Shown: positions 1 to 13,378, numbered from the stretch's first letter. The stretch: 64,000 nucleotides of DNA from Coriaria nepalensis (GCA_027186245.1 CP114481.1:45973501-46037500); one strand, 5' to 3'. The notes: a model not told the origin generated them from the sequence alone. Translations and numbers: made by a program.

Positions 1-200
1 AACGAAGTCTATTTTCGCACTTCAAACAAAAGTTTTGTGCATAACTTGGAAATGATCAATGCCATGAATGTGTGCATTAGTTTAACCTGTAAATCTTTTC
101 AATGAGTCATTTCAAGTCAATATCTTATTTCAAAGCAAGTCGAACGAATTCTATTTTGGCACTCCAAACACAAGTTTTGTGCATAACTTGCAAATGATCA
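1..200 (+). repeat. 9-mer duplication, copy 1
   Basis: The monomer beginning AACGAAGTCT with the rare AACCTGTAAATCTTTTC variant is repeated at 1279, an offset of 1,278 bp (9 x 142). Similarity decays after about 200 bp, where GATCAATGCAAGGAAAG here faces GATCAGTGCAAGGAATG there. Confidence 0.8.
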
Positions 201-1278
201 ATGCAAGGAAAGTGTGCATTCGTTTCACCTTAAAATCATTTCAATCAGTCATTCCAAGTCAATAACTTATTTCAAAGCAAGTCGAACGAATTCTATTTTT
301 GCACTAGAAACAGAATTTTTGTGCATAACTTGCAAATGATCAATGCAATGAAAGTGTGCATTCGTTTAACCTTAAAATCATTTGAATGAGTAATTTCAAG
401 TCAATAACTTATTTCAAAGCAATTCGAACGAATTCTATTTTTTCACTACAAACACAACTTTTGTGCATAACTTGCAAATGATCAATGCAAGGAAAGTGTG
501 CATTAGTTTAACCTTAAAATCATTTCAATGAGTCATTTCAAGTCAATATCTTATTTCAAAGCAAGTCGAACGAATTCTATTTTCGCACTCCAAACACAAG
601 TTTTATGCATAACTTGCAAATGATCAATGCAAGGAAAGTGTGCATTAGTTTAACCTTAAAATCATTTCAATGAGTCATTACAAGTCAATATCTTATTTCA
701 AAGCAAGTCGAACGAATTCTATTTTGGCACTCCAAACACAAGTTTTGTGCATAACTTGCAAATGATCAGTGCAAGGAAACTGTGCATTAGTTTAACATTA
801 AAATCATTTCAATCAGTCATTTCAAGTCAATATCTTATTTCAAAGCAAGTCGAACGAATTCTATTTTCGCCCTTCAAACAAAAGTTTTGTGTATAACTTG
901 CAAATGATCAGTGCAAGGAAAGTGTGCATTCGTTTAACCTTAAAATCATTTGAATGAGTCATTTCAAGTGAATAACTTATTTCGAAGCAAGTTGAACGAA
1001 TTCTATTTTTGCACTACAAACACAATTTTTGTGCATAACTTGCAAATGATCAATTCAATGAAAGTGTGCATTCGTTTAACCTTAAAATCCTTTCAATGAG
1101 TCATTTCAAGTCAATATCTTATTTCGTAGCAAGTCGAAAGAATTCTATTTTCGCACTTCAAACACAAATTTTGTGCATAACTTGGAAATGATTAATGCAA
1201 GGAATGCGTGCATCAGTTTAACCTTAAAATCATTTCAATGAGTCATTTCAACTCTATATCTTATTTCAAAGCAAGTCG

Positions 1279-1478
1279 AACGAAGTCTATTTTCGCACTT
1301 CAAACAAAAGTTTTGTGCATAACTTGGAAATGATCAATGCCATGAATGTGTGCATTAGTTTAACCTGTAAATCTTTTCAATGAGTCATTTCAAGTCAATA
1401 TCTTATTTCAAAGCAAGTCGAACGAATTCTATTTTGGCACTCCACACACAAGTTTTGTGCATAACTTGCAAATGATCA
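1279..1478 (+). repeat. 9-mer duplication, copy 2
   Basis: Partner of the block at the window start. It carries the same AACGAAGTCT start and AACCTGTAAATC variant, then diverges at CTCCACACAC (CTCCAAACAC in copy 1). Confidence 0.8.
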
Positions 1479-2074
1479 GTGCAAGGAATGCGTGCATCAG
1501 TTTAACCTTAAAATCATTTCAATGAGTCATTTCAAGTCAATATCTTATTTCAAAGCAAGTCGAACAAATTCTATTTTGGCACTCCACACACAAGTTTTGT
1601 GCATAACTTGCAAATGATCAGTGCAAGGAAAGCGTGCATTCGTTTAACCTTAAAATCATTTCAATCAGTCATTTCAAGTCAATATCTTATTTCAAAGCAA
1701 ATCGAACGAATTCTATTTTCGCACTTCAAACACAAATTTTGTGCATAACTTAAAAATGATCAATGCAAGGAATGTGTGCATTAGTTTAACCTGTAAATCT
1801 TTTCAATGAGTCATTTCAAGTCAATATCTTATTTCAAAGCAAGTCGAACGAATTCTATTTTGGCACTCCAAACACAAGTTTTGTGCATAACTTGCAAATG
1901 ATCAATGCAAGGAAAGTGTGCATTCGTTTAACCTTAAAATCATTTCAATCAGTCATTTCAAGTCAAAATCTTATTTCGAAGCAAGTCGAACGAATTCTGT
2001 TTTCGGACTTCAAACAAAAGTTTTGTGCATAACTCGCAATTGATCAATGCAAGGAAAGTGTGCATTAGTTTAAC

Positions 2075-2797
2075 CTTAAAATTATTTCAATGAGTCATTT
2101 CAAGTCAATAACTTATTTCAAAGCAATTCGAACGAATTCTATTTTTGCACTTCAAATACAAGTTTTGTGCATAACTTGGAAATGATCAATGCGAGGAATG
2201 TGTGCATTAGTTTAACCTTAAAATCATTTCAATGAGTCATTTCAAGTCAATATCTTATTTCAAAGCAAGTCGAACGAATTCTATTTTCGCACTTCAAACA
2301 GAACTTTTGTGGACAACTTGCAAATGATCAATGCAAGGAAAGTGTGCATTCGTTTAACCTTAAAATCATTTCAATCTGTCATTTCAAGTCAATATCTTAT
2401 TTCAAAGCAAGTCGAACCAATTCTATTTTCGCACTTCAAACAAAAGTTTTGTGCATAACTTGCAAATGATCAATGCAAGGAAAGTGTGCATTCGTTTAAC
2501 CTTAAAATCCTTTCAATGAGTCATTTCAAGTCAATATCTTATTTGGAAGCAAGTTGAACGAATTCTATTTTCGCACATCAAACACAAATTTTGTGCATAA
2601 CTTGGAAATGATCAATGCAAGGAATGTGTGGATCAGTTTAACCTCAAAATCATTTCAATGAGTCATTTCAAGTCAATATCTTATTTCAAAGCAAGTCGAA
2701 CGAATTCTGTTTTTGCCCTTCAAATAAAAGTTTTGTGCATAACTTGCAAATGATCAATGCAAGGAAAGTGTGCATTCGTTTAACCTTAAAATCATTT
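2075..2797 (+). repeat. 7-mer duplication (994 bp offset), copy 1
   Basis: Contains the rare GAACTTTTGTGGACAAC variant at 2301 and CTTCAAATACAAG upstream of it, both repeated 994 bp later. The edges are where the copies stop sharing private variants. Confidence 0.8.
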
Positions 2798-3068
2798 CAA
2801 TAAGTCATTTCAACTCAATAACTTATTTCAAAGCAAGTCGAACGAATTCTGTTTTCGCACTCCAAACACAAGTTCTGTGCATAACTTGCAAATGATCAAT
2901 GCATGGAAAGTGTGCATTCGTCTAACCTTAAAATCATTTGAATGAGTCATTCCAAGTAAATAACTTATTCCAAAGCAATTCGAACGAATTCTATTTTTGC
3001 ACTACAAACACAAGTTTTGTGCAAAACTTGCAAATGATCAATGCCAGGAATGTGTCCATTCGTTTAAC

Positions 3069-3791
3069 CTTAAAATTATTTCAATGAGTCATTTCAAGTC
3101 AATAACTTATTTCAAAGCAATTCGAACGAATTCTATTTTTGCACTTCAAATACAAGTTTTGTGCATAACTTGGAAATGATCAATGCCAGGAATGTGTGCA
3201 TTAGTTTAACCTTAAAATCATTTCAATGAGTCATTTCAAGTCAATATCTTATTTCAAAGCAAGTCGAACGAATTCTATTTTCGCACTTCAAACCGAACTT
3301 TTGTGGACAACTTGCAAATGATCAATGCAAGGAAAGTGTGCATTCGTTTAACCTTAAAATCATTTCAATCTGTCATTTCAAGTCAATATCTTATTTCAAA
3401 GCAAGTCGAACCAATTCTATTTTCGCACTTCAAACAAAAGTTTTGTGCATAACTTGCAAATGATCAATGCAAGGAAAGTGTGCATTCGTTTAACCTTAAA
3501 ATCCTTTCAATGAGTCATTTCAAGTCAATATCTTATTTCGAAACAAGTTGAACGAATTCTATTTTCGCACATCAAACACAAATTTTGTGCATAACTTGGA
3601 AATGATCAATGCAAGGAATGTGTGGTTCAGTTTAACCTTAAAATCATTTCAATGAGTCATTTCAAGTCAATATCTTATTTCAAAGCAAGTCGAACGAATT
3701 CTGTTTTCGCCCTTCAAACAAAAGTTTTGTGCATAACTTGCAAATGATCAATGCAAGGAAAGTGTGCATTCGTTTAACCTTAAAATCATTT
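3069..3791 (+). repeat. 7-mer duplication (994 bp offset), copy 2
   Basis: Second occurrence of GAACTTTTGTGGACAAC (3295) and its neighbours. A few substitutions separate the copies, for example AACAGAACTT against AACCGAACTT and GTGGATCAG against GTGGTTCAG, so this is not a very recent copy. Confidence 0.8.
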
Positions 3792-4020
3792 GAATGAGTC
3801 ATTTCAAGTCAATAACTTAATTCGAAGCAAGTCGACCGAATTCTATTTTTGCACTACAAACACAATTTTTGTGCATAACTTGCAAATGATCAATGCAATG
3901 AAAGTGTGCATTCGTTTAACCTTAAAATCCTTTCAATGAGTCATTTCAAGTCAATATCTTATTTCGAAGCAAGTCGAACAAATTCTCTTTTCGCGCTTCA
4001 AACAAAAGTTTTGTGCATAA

Positions 4021-4200
4021 CTTGGAAATGATCAATGCCATGAATGTGTGCATTAGTTTAACCTTAAAATCATTTCAATGAGTCATTTCAAGTCAATATC
4101 TTATTTAAAAGCAAGTCGAACAAATTCTATTTTGGCACTCCAAACACAAGTTTTGTGCATAACTTGCAAATGATCAGTGCAAGGAAAGTGTGCATTCGTT
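4021..4200 (+). repeat. 4-mer duplication (568 bp offset), copy 1
   Basis: CTTGGAAATG followed by GCCATGAATG, then CTTATTTAAAAGC and AACAAATTCTATTTTGG, repeats 568 bp (4 x 142) later. The TTTAAAAGC marker also becomes a fixed member of the zone II HOR. Confidence 0.7.
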
Positions 4201-4588
4201 TGACCTTAAAATCATTTCAATGAGTCATTTCAAGTCAATATCTTATTTCAAAGCAAGTCGAACGAATTCTATTTTTGCACTTCAAACAAAAGTTTTGTGC
4301 ATAACTTGCAAATGATCAATGCAAGAAAAGTGTGCATTCATTTAACGTTAAAATCATTTCAATCAGTCATTTCAAGTCAATATCTTATTTCAAAGCAAGT
4401 CGAACGAATTCTATTTTGGCACTTCAAACATAACTTTTGTGCATAACTTGCAAATGATCAATGCCAAGAATGTGTGCATTAGTTTAACCTTAAAATCATT
4501 TCAATGAGTCATTTCAACTCAATATCTTATTTCAAAGCAAGTCGAACGAAGTCTATTTTCGCACTTCAACCAAAAGTTCTGTGCATAA

Positions 4589-4768
4589 CTTGGAAATGAT
4601 CAATGCCATGAATGTGTGCATTAGTTTAACCTTAAAATCATTTCAATGAGTCATTTCAAGTCAATATCTTATTTAAAAGCAAGTCGAACAAATTCTATTT
4701 TGGCACTCCAAACACAAGTTTTGTGCATAACTTGCAAATGATCAGTGCAAGGAAAGTGTGCATTCGTT
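4589..4768 (+). repeat. 4-mer duplication (568 bp offset), copy 2
   Basis: Second copy of the TTTAAAAGC/AACAAATTC block, sitting at the left edge of zone II. The monomer before it carries the rare CTTCAACCAAAAG variant that reappears at about 22,447 on the far side of zone II. Confidence 0.7.
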
Positions 4769-4872
4769 TAACCTTAAAATCATTTCAATCAGTCATTTCA
4801 AGTCAATATCTTATTTCAAAGCAAGTCGAACGAATTCTATTTTCGCACTTCAAACAAAAGTTTTGTGCATAA

Positions 4873-4893
4873 CTTGCAATTGATCAATGCAAG
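4873..4893. other. Extended dyad 2 variant (ATTGATCAAT core)
   Basis: In the CTTGCAATTG subtype an A-to-T change turns the core into the perfect 10 bp palindrome ATTGATCAAT. It lies inside CTTGC and GCAAG arms with one unpaired A. This subtype occurs once per 8-mer or 10-mer in zone II and often in zone III. Confidence 0.75.
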
Positions 4894-5006
4894 GAAAGTG
4901 TGCATTCGTTTAACCTTAAAATCATTTGAATGAGTCATTCCAAGTCAATAACTTATTTCAGTGCAATTCGAACGAATTCTATTTTTTCACTACAAACACA
5001 AATTTT

Positions 5007-6425
5007 GGGCATAACTTGCAAATGATCAATGCAAGGAAAGTGTGCATTCGTTTAACCTTAAAATCATTTCAATGAGTCATTTCAAGTCAATAACTTATTT
5101 CAGAGCAATTCGAACGAATTCTATTTTTTCACTACAAACACAACTCTTGTGCATAACTTGCAAATGATCAATGCAAGGAAAGTGTGCATTAGTTTAACCT
5201 TAAAATCATTTCAATGAGTCATTTCAAGTCAATAACTTATTTCGAAGCAAGTCGAACGAATTCTGTTTTCGCACTTCAAACAAAAGTTTTGTGCATAACT
5301 CGCAATTGATCAATGCAAGGAAAGTGTGCATTAGTTTAACCTTAAAATCATTTCAATGAGTCATTTCAAGTCAATATCTTATTTCGAAGCAAGTTGAACG
5401 AATTCTATTTTCGCACTTCAAACACAAATTTTGTGCATAACTTGGAAATGATCAATGCAAGGAATGTGTGCATCAGTTTAACCTTAAAATCATTTCAATG
5501 AGTCATTTCAAGTCAATATCTTATTTCAAAGCAAGTCGAACGAATTCTGTTTTCGGACTTCAAACAAAAGTTTTGTGCATAACTTGCAAATGATCAATGC
5601 AAGGAAAGTGTGCATTTGTTTAACCTTAAAATCATTTCAATGAGTCATTTCAAGTCAATAACTTATTTCGAAGCAAGTCGAACAAATTCTATTTTCGCAC
5701 TTCAAACAAACGTTTTGTGCATAACTTGGAAATGATCAATGACAGGAGTGTGTGCATTAGTTAGCCTTAAAATCATTTCAATGAGTCATTTCAAGTCAAT
5801 ATCTTATTTCAAAGCAAGTCGAAAGAATTCTATTTTCGCACTTCAAACAAAAATTTTGTGCATAACTTGGAAATGATCAATGCAAGGAATGTGTGCATCA
5901 GTTTAACCTTAAAATCATTTCAATGAGTCATTTCAAGTCAATATCTTATTTCAAAGCAAGTCGAACGAATTCTGTTTTCGGACTTCAAACAAAAGTTTTG
6001 TGCATAACTTGCAAATGATCAATGCAAGGAAAGTGTGCATTAGTTTAACCTTAAAATCATTTCAATGAGTCATTTCAAGTCAATATCTTATTTAAAAGCA
6101 AGTCGAACAAATTCTATTTTGGCACTCCAAACACAAGTTTTGTGCATAACTTGCAAATGATCAGTGCGAGGAAAGTGTGCATTCCTTTAACCTTAAAATC
6201 ATTTCAATCAGTCATTTCAAGTCAATATCTTATTTCAAAGCAAGTCGAACGAATTCTATTTTCGCACTTCAAACAAAAGTTTTGTGCATAACTTGCAATT
6301 GATCAATGCAAGGAAAGTGTGCATTCGTTTAACCTTAAAATCATTTGAATGAGTCATTCCAAGTCAATAACTTATTTCAGTGCAATTCGAACGAATTCTA
6401 TTTTTTCACTACAAACACAAATTTT
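5007..6425 (+). repeat. 10-mer HOR unit A1 (1,419 bp)
   Basis: Carries AACGTTTTG (C at 5711), GACAGGAGTG (G at 5748) and GCATTTGTTT; all recur in unit A8. The two monomers beyond the 8-mer plan are those with CTCGCAATTG and GTTGAACG. Confidence 0.85.
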
Positions 6426-7560
6426 GGGCATAACTTGCAAATGATCAATGCAAGGAAAGTGTGCATTCGTTTAACCTTAAAATCATTTCAATGAGTCATT
6501 TCAAGTCAATAACTTATTTCAGAGCAATTCGAACGAATTCTATTTTTTCACTACAAACACAACTCTTGTTCATAACTTGCAAATGATCAATGCAAGGAAA
6601 GTGTGCATTAGTTTAACCTTAAAATCATTTCAATGAGTCATTTCAAGTCAATAACTTATTTCGAAGCAAGTCGAACGAATTCTATTTTCGCACTTCGAAC
6701 AAAAGTTTTGTGCATAACTTGCAAATGATCAATGCAAGGAAAGTGTGTATTAGTTTAACCTTAAAATCATTTCAATGAGTCATTTCAAGTCAATAACTTA
6801 TTTCGAAGCAAGTCGAACAAATTCTATTTTCGCACTTCAAACAAAAGTTTTGTGCATAACTTGGAAATGATCAATGACAGGAATGTGTGCATTAGTTAGC
6901 CTTAAAATCATTTCAATGAGTCATTTCAAGTCAATATCTTATTTCAAAGCAAGTCGAAAGAATTCTATTTTCGCACTTCAAACAAAAATTTTGTGCATAA
7001 CTTGGAAATGATCAATGCAAGGAATGTGTGCATCAGTTTAACCTTAAAATCATTTCGATGAGTCATTTCAAGTCAATATCTTATTTCAAAGCAAGTCGAA
7101 CGAATTCTGTTTTCGGACTTCAAACAAAAGTTTTGTGCATAACTTGCAAATGATCAATGCAAGGAAAGTGTGCATTAGTTTAACCTTAAAATCATTTCAA
7201 TGAGTCATTTCAAGTCAATATCTTATTTAAAAGCAAGTCGAACAAATTCTATTTTGGCACTCCAAACACAAGTTTTGTGCATAACTTGCAAATGATCAGT
7301 GCGAGGAAAGTGTGCATTCGTTTAACCTTAAAATCATTTCAATCAGTCATTTCAAGTCAATATCTTATTTCAAAGCAAGTCGAACGAATTCTATTTTCGC
7401 ACTTCAAACAAAAGTTTTGTGCATAACTTGCAATTGATCAATGCAAGGAAAGTGTGCATTCGTTTAACCTTAAAATCATTTGAATGAGTCATTCCAAGTC
7501 AATAACTTATTTCAGTGCAATTCGAACGAATTCTATTTTTTCACTACAAACACAAATTTT
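6426..7560 (+). repeat. 8-mer HOR unit A2 (1,135 bp)
   Basis: Marked by CTTGTTCAT (T at 6570), GTGTGTATTAG (T at 6748) and ATTTCGATG (G at 7057), all repeated 8,373 bp downstream in unit A9. Confidence 0.85.
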
Positions 7561-8979
7561 GGGCATAACTTGCAAATGATCAATGCAAGGAAAGTGTGCA
7601 TTCGTTTAACCTTAAAATCATTTCAATGAGTCATTTCAAGTCAATAACTTATTTCAGAGCAATTCGAACGAATTCTATTTTTTCACTACAAACACAACTC
7701 TTGTGCATAACTTGCAAATGATCAATGCAAGGAAAGTGTGCATTAGTTTAACCTTAAAATCATTTCAATGAGTCATTTCAAGTCAATAACTTATTTCGAA
7801 GCAAGTCGAACGAATTCTGTTTTCGGACTTCAAACAAAAGTTTTGTGCATAACTCGCAATTGATCAATGCAAGGAAAGTGTGCATTAGTTTAACCTTAAA
7901 ATCATTTCAATGAGTCATTTCAAGTCAATATCTTATTTCGAAGCAAGTTGAACGAATTCTATTTTCGCACTTCAAACACAAATTTTGTGCATAACTTGGA
8001 AATGATCAATGCAAGGAATGTGTGCATCAGTTTAACCTTAAAATCATTTCAATGAGTCATTTCAAGTCAATATCTTATTTCAAAGCAAGTCGAACGAATT
8101 CTGTTTTCGGACTTCAAACAAAAGTTTTGTGCATAACTTGCAAATGATCAATGCAAGGAAAGTGTGCATTAGTTTAACCTTAAAATCTTTTCAATGAGTC
8201 ATTTCAAGTCAATAACTTATTTCGAAGCAAGTCGAACAAATTCTATATTCGCACTTCAAACAAAAGTTTTGTGCATAACTTGGAAATGATCAATGACAGG
8301 AATGTGTGCATTAGTTAGCCTTAAAATCATTTCAATGAGTCATTTCAAGTCAATATCTTATTTCAAAGCAAGTCGAAAGAATTCTATTTTCGCACTTCAA
8401 ACAAAAATTTTGTGCATAACTTGGAAATGATCAATGCAAGGAATGTGTGCATCAGTTTAACCTTAAAATCATTTCAATGAGTCATTTCAAGTCAATATCT
8501 TATTTCAAAGCAAGTCGAACGAATTCTGTGTTCGGACTTCAAACAAAAGTTTTGTGCATAACTTGCAAATGATCAATGCAAGGAAAGTGTGCATTAGTTT
8601 AACCTTAAAATCATTTCAATGAGTCATTTCAAGTCAATATCTTATTTAAAAGCAAGTCGAATAAATTCTATTTTGGCACTCCAAACACAAGTTTTGTGCA
8701 TAACTTGCAAATGATCAGTGCGAGGAAAGTGTGCATTCGTTTAACCTTAAAATCATTTCAATCAGTCATTTCAAGTCAATATCTTATTTCAAAGCAAGTC
8801 GAACGAATTCTATTTTCGCACTTCAAACAAAAGTTTTGTGCATAACTTGCAATTGATCAATGCAAGGAAAGTGTGCATTCGTTTAACCTTAAAATCATTT
8901 GAATGAGTCATTCCAAGTCAATAACTTATTTCAGTGCAATTCGAACGAATTCTATTTTTTCACTACAAACACAAATTTT
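7561..8979 (+). repeat. 10-mer HOR unit A3 (1,419 bp)
   Basis: Marked by AAATCTTTTC (8188), CTATATTCGC (8247), CTGTGTTCGG (8530) and CGAATAAATTC (8662), all shared with unit A10 at +8,373. Confidence 0.85.
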
Positions 8980-10114
8980 GGGCATAACTTGCAAATGATC
9001 AATGCAAGGAAAGTGTGCATTCGTTTAACCTTAAAATCATTTCAATGAGTCATTTCAAGTCAATAACTTATTTCAGAGCAATTCGAACGAATTCTATTTT
9101 TTCACTACAAACACAACTCTTGTGCATAACTTGCAAATGATCAATGCAAGGAAAGTGTGCATTAGTTTAACCTTAAAATCATTTCAATGAGTCATTTCAA
9201 GTCAATAACTTATTTCGAAGCAAGTCGAACGAATTCTATTTTCGCACTTCGAACAAAAGTTTTGTGCATAACTTGCAAATGATCAATGCAAGGAAAGTGT
9301 GCATTAGTTTAAGCTTAAAATCATTTCAATGAGTCATTTCAAGTCAATAACTTATTTCGAAGCAAGTCGAACAAATTCTATTTTCGCACTTCAAACAAAA
9401 GTTTTGTGCATAACTTGGAAATGATCAATGACAGGAATGTGTGCATTAGTTAGCCTTAAAATCATTTCAATGAGTCATTTCAAGTCAATATCTTATTTCA
9501 AAGCAAGTCGAAAGAATTCTATTTTCGCACTTCAAACAAAAATTTTGTGCATAACTTGGAAATGATCAATGCAAGGAATGTGTGCATCAGTTTAACCTTA
9601 AAATCATTTCAATGAGTCATTTCAAGTCAATATCTTATTTCAAAGCAAGTCGAACGAATTCTGTTTTCGGACTTCAAACAAAAGTTTTGTGCATAACTTG
9701 CAAATGATCAATGCAAGGAAAGTGTGCATTAGTTTAACCTTAAAATCATTTCAATGAGTCATTTCAAGTCAATATCTTATTTAAAAGCAAGTCGAACAAA
9801 TTCTATTTTGGCACTCCAAACACAAGTTTTGTGCATAACTTGCAAATGATCAGTGCGAGGAAAGTGTGCATTCGTTTAACCTTAAAATCATTTCAATCAG
9901 TCATTTCAAGTCAATATCTTATTTCAAAGCAAGTCGAACGAATTCTATTTTCGCACTTCAAACAAAAGTTTTTTGCATAACTTGCAATTGATCAATGCAA
10001 GGAAAGTGTGCATTCGTTTAACCTTAAAATCATTTGAATGAGTCATTCCAAGTCAATAACTTATTTCAGTGCAATTCGAACGAATTCTATTTTTTCACTA
10101 CAAACACAAATTTT
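8980..10114 (+). repeat. 8-mer HOR unit A4 (1,135 bp)
   Basis: Has GTTTTTTGCAT (T at 9973), shared with A5 and A11, and a private TTTAAGCTTAA (G at 9313) that is absent from A11. Confidence 0.85.
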
Positions 10115-11249
10115 GGGCATAACTTGCAAATGATCAATGCAAGGAAAGTGTGCATTCGTTTAACCTTAAAATCATTTCAATGAGTCATTTCAAGTCAATA
10201 ACTTATTTCAGAGCAATTCGAACGAATTCTATTTTTTCACTACAAACACAACTCTTGTGCATAACTTGCAAATGATCAATGCAAGGAAAGTGTGCATTAG
10301 TTTAACCTTAAAATCATTTCAATGAGTCATTTCAAGTCAATAACTTATTTCGAAGCAAGTCGAACGAATTCTATTTTCGCACTTCGAACAAAAGTTTTGT
10401 GCATAACTTGCAAATGATCAATGCAAGGAAAGTGTGCATTAGTTTAACCTTAAAATCATTTCAATGAGTCATTTCAAGTCAATAACTTATTTCGAAGCAA
10501 GTCGAACAAATTCTATTTTCGCACTTCAAACAAAAGTTTTGTGCATAACTTGGAAATGATCAATGACAGGAATGTGTGCATTAGTTAGCCTTAAAATCAT
10601 TTCAATGAGTCATTTCAAGTCAATATCTTATTTCAAAGCAAGTCGAAAGAATTCTATTTTCGCACTTCAAACAAAAATTTTGTGCATAACTTGGAAATGA
10701 TCAATGCAAGGAATGTGTGCATCAGTTTAACCTTAAAATCATTTCAATGAGTCATTTCAAGTCAATATCTTATTTCAAAGCAAGTCGAACGAATTCTGTT
10801 TTCGGACTTCAAACAAAAGTTTTGTGCATAACTTGCAAATGATCAATGCAAGGAAAGTGTGCATTAGTTTAACCTTAAAATCATTTCAATGAGTCATTTC
10901 AAGTCAATATCTTATTTAAAAGCAAGTCGAACAAATTCTATTTTGGCACTCCAAACACAAGTTTTGTGCATAACTTGCAAATGATCAGTGCGAGGAAAGT
11001 GTGCATTCGTTTAACCTTAAAATCATTTCAATCAGTCATTTCAAGTCAATATCTTATTTCAAAGCAAGTCGAACGAATTCTATTTTCGCACTTCAAACAA
11101 AAGTTTTTTGCATAACTTGCAATTGATCAATGCAAGGAAAGTGTGCATTCGTTTAACCTTAAAATCATTTGAATGAGTCATTCCAAGTTAATAACTTATT
11201 TCAGTGCAATTCGAACGAATTCTATTTTTTCACTACAAACACAAATTTT
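10115..11249 (+). repeat. 8-mer HOR unit A5 (1,135 bp)
   Basis: Shares GTTTTTTGCAT (T at 11108) with A4, exactly 1,135 bp away, and has a private CCAAGTTAATAAC (T at 11189). This is the unit without a partner in superblock copy 2: an extra 8-mer gained here or lost there. Confidence 0.85.
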
Positions 11250-12384
11250 GGGCATAACTTGCAAATGATCAATGCAAGGAAAGTGTGCATTCGTTTAACC
11301 TTAAAATCATTTCAATGAGTCATTTCAAGTCAATAACTTATTTCAGAGCAATTCGAACGAATTCTATTTTTTCACTACAAACACAACTCTTGTGCATAAC
11401 TTGCAAATGATCAATGCAAGGAAAGTGTGCATTAGTTTAACCTTAAAATCATTTCAATGAGTCATTTCAAGTCAATAACTTATTTCGAAGCAAGTCGAAC
11501 GAATTCTATTTTCGCACTTCGAACAAAAGTTTTGTGCATAACTTGCAAATGATCAATGCAAGGAAAGTGTGCATTAGTTTAACCTTAAAATCATTTCAAT
11601 GAGTCATTTCAAGTCAATAACTTATTTCGAAGCAAGTCGAACAAATTCTATTTTCGCACTTCAAACAAAAGTTTTGTGCATAACTTGGAAATGATCAATG
11701 ACAGGAATGTGTGCATTAGTTAGCCTTAAAATCATTTCAATGAGTCATTTCAAGTCAATATCTTATTTCAAAGCAAGTCGAAAGAATTCTAATTTCGCAC
11801 TTCAAACAAAAATTTTGTGCATAACTTGGAAATGATCAATGCAAGGAATGTGTGCATCAGTTTAACCTTAAAATCATTTCCATGAGTCATTTCAAGTCAA
11901 TATCTTATTTCAAAGCAAGTCGAACGAATTCTGTTTTCGGACTTCAAACAAAAGTTTTGTGCATAACTTGCAAATGATCAATGCAAGGAAAGTGTGCATT
12001 AGTTTAACCTTAAAATCATTTCAATGAGTCATTTCAAGTCAATATCTTATTTAAAAGCAAGTCGAACAAATTCTATTTTGGCACTCCAAACACAAGTTTT
12101 GTGCATAACTTGCAAATGATCAGTGCGAGGAAAGTGTGCATTCGTTTAACCTTAAAATCATTTCAATCAGTCATTTCAAGTCAATATCTTATTTCAAAGC
12201 AAGTCGAACGAATTCTATTTTCGCACTTCAAACAAAAGTTTTGTGCATAACTTGCAATTGATCAATGCAAGGAAAGTGTGCATTCGTTTAACCTTAAAAT
12301 CATTTGAATGAGTCATTCCAAGTCAATAACTTATTTCAGTGCAATTCGAACGAATTCTATTTTTTCACTACAAACACAAATTTT
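11250..12384 (+). repeat. 8-mer HOR unit A6 (1,135 bp)
   Basis: Marked by TTCTAATTTCGC (A at 11792), shared with A12 at +7,238. ATTTCCATGAG near 11,880 is private. Confidence 0.85.
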
Positions 12385-13378
12385 GGGCATACCTTGCAAA
12401 TGATCAATGCAAGGAAAGTGTGCATTCGTTTAACCTTAAAATCATTTCAATGAGTCATTTCAAGTCAATAACTTATTTCAGAGCAATTCGAACGAATTCT
12501 ATTTTTTCACTACAAACACAACTCTTGTGCATAACTTGCAAATGATCAATGCAAGGAAAGTGTGCATTAGTTTAACCTTAAAATCATTTCAATGAGTCAT
12601 TTCAAGTCAATAACTTATTTCGAAGCAAGTCGAACGAATTCTATTTTCGCACTTCGAACAAAAGTTTTGTGCATAACTTGCAATTGATCAATGCAAGGAA
12701 AGTGTGCATTAGTTTAACCTTAAAATCATTTCAATGAGTCATTTCAAGTCAATATCTTATTTCGAAGCAAGTTGAACGAATTCTATTTTCGCACTTCAAA
12801 CACAAATTTTGTGCATAACTTGGAAATGATCAATGCAAGGAATGTGTGCATCAGTTTAACCTTAAAATCATTTCAATGAGTCATTTCAAGTCAATATCTT
12901 ATTTCAAAGCAAGTCGAACGAATTCTGTTTTCGGACTTCAAACAAAAGTTTTGTGCATAACTTGCTAATGATCAATGCAAGGAAAGTGTGCATTAGTTTA
13001 ACCTTAAAATCATTTCAATGAGTCATTTCAAGTCAATATCTTATTTAAAAGCAAGTCGAACAAATTCTATTTTGGCACTCCAAACACAAGTTTTGTGCAT
13101 AACTTGCAAATGATCAGTGCGAGGAAAGTGTGCATTCGTTTAACCTTAAAATCATTTCAATCAGTCATTTCAAGTCAATATCTTATTTCAAAGCAAGTCG
13201 AACGAATTCTATTTTCGCACTTCAAACAAAAGTTTTGTGCATAACTTGCAACTGATCAATGCAAGGAAAGTGTGCATTCGTTTAACCTTAAAATCATTTG
13301 AATGAGTCATTCCAAGTCAATAACTTATTTCAGTGCAATTCGAACGAATTCTATTTTTTCACTACAAACACAAATTTT
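12385..13378 (+). repeat. 7-mer HOR unit A7 (994 bp)
   Basis: Exactly 7 x 142 because it lacks the one-base-short GTTAGCC monomer. Marked by CATACCTTGC (C at 12392), CTTGCTAATG (T at 12966) and GCAACTGATC (C at 13252), all shared with A13 at +7,238. Confidence 0.85.

Larger units (their letters stand above)
1..4700 (+). repeat. Zone I: heterogeneous monomer field
   Basis: This stretch mixes TCGCACTTC, TGGCACTCC and TTGCACTAC monomers without one dominant long period. The second motif is CTTATTT throughout, with no CTTCTTT. Local duplications of 9, 7 and 4 monomers are visible, each with several private differences, so this part looks older or less homogenised than zones II and V. Confidence 0.75.
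4700..13100 (+). repeat. Zone II superblock, copy 1
   Basis: Unit order 10-8-10-8-8-8-7. Its private variants recur at +8,372/8,373 (T at 6570, T at 6748, G at 7057, T at 8188, A at 8247, G at 8530, T at 8662) and, past one extra 8-mer, at +7,238 (A at 11792, C at 12392, T at 12966). The left edge is approximate because flanking monomers are similar. Confidence 0.85.

Noticed and set aside
2997..3179. 60-codon open frame beginning MHYKHKFC
   Set aside because: It is satellite read across a monomer boundary, and similar frames arise wherever a stop in CATAACTTG is mutated or out of phase. There is no start context, no domain and no non-satellite sequence.
12339..12545. 68-codon open frame, identical at 19577-19783
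   Set aside because: Identity reflects the 7,238 bp superblock duplication (the CATACCTTG variant removes a TAA stop in both), not conservation of a protein.
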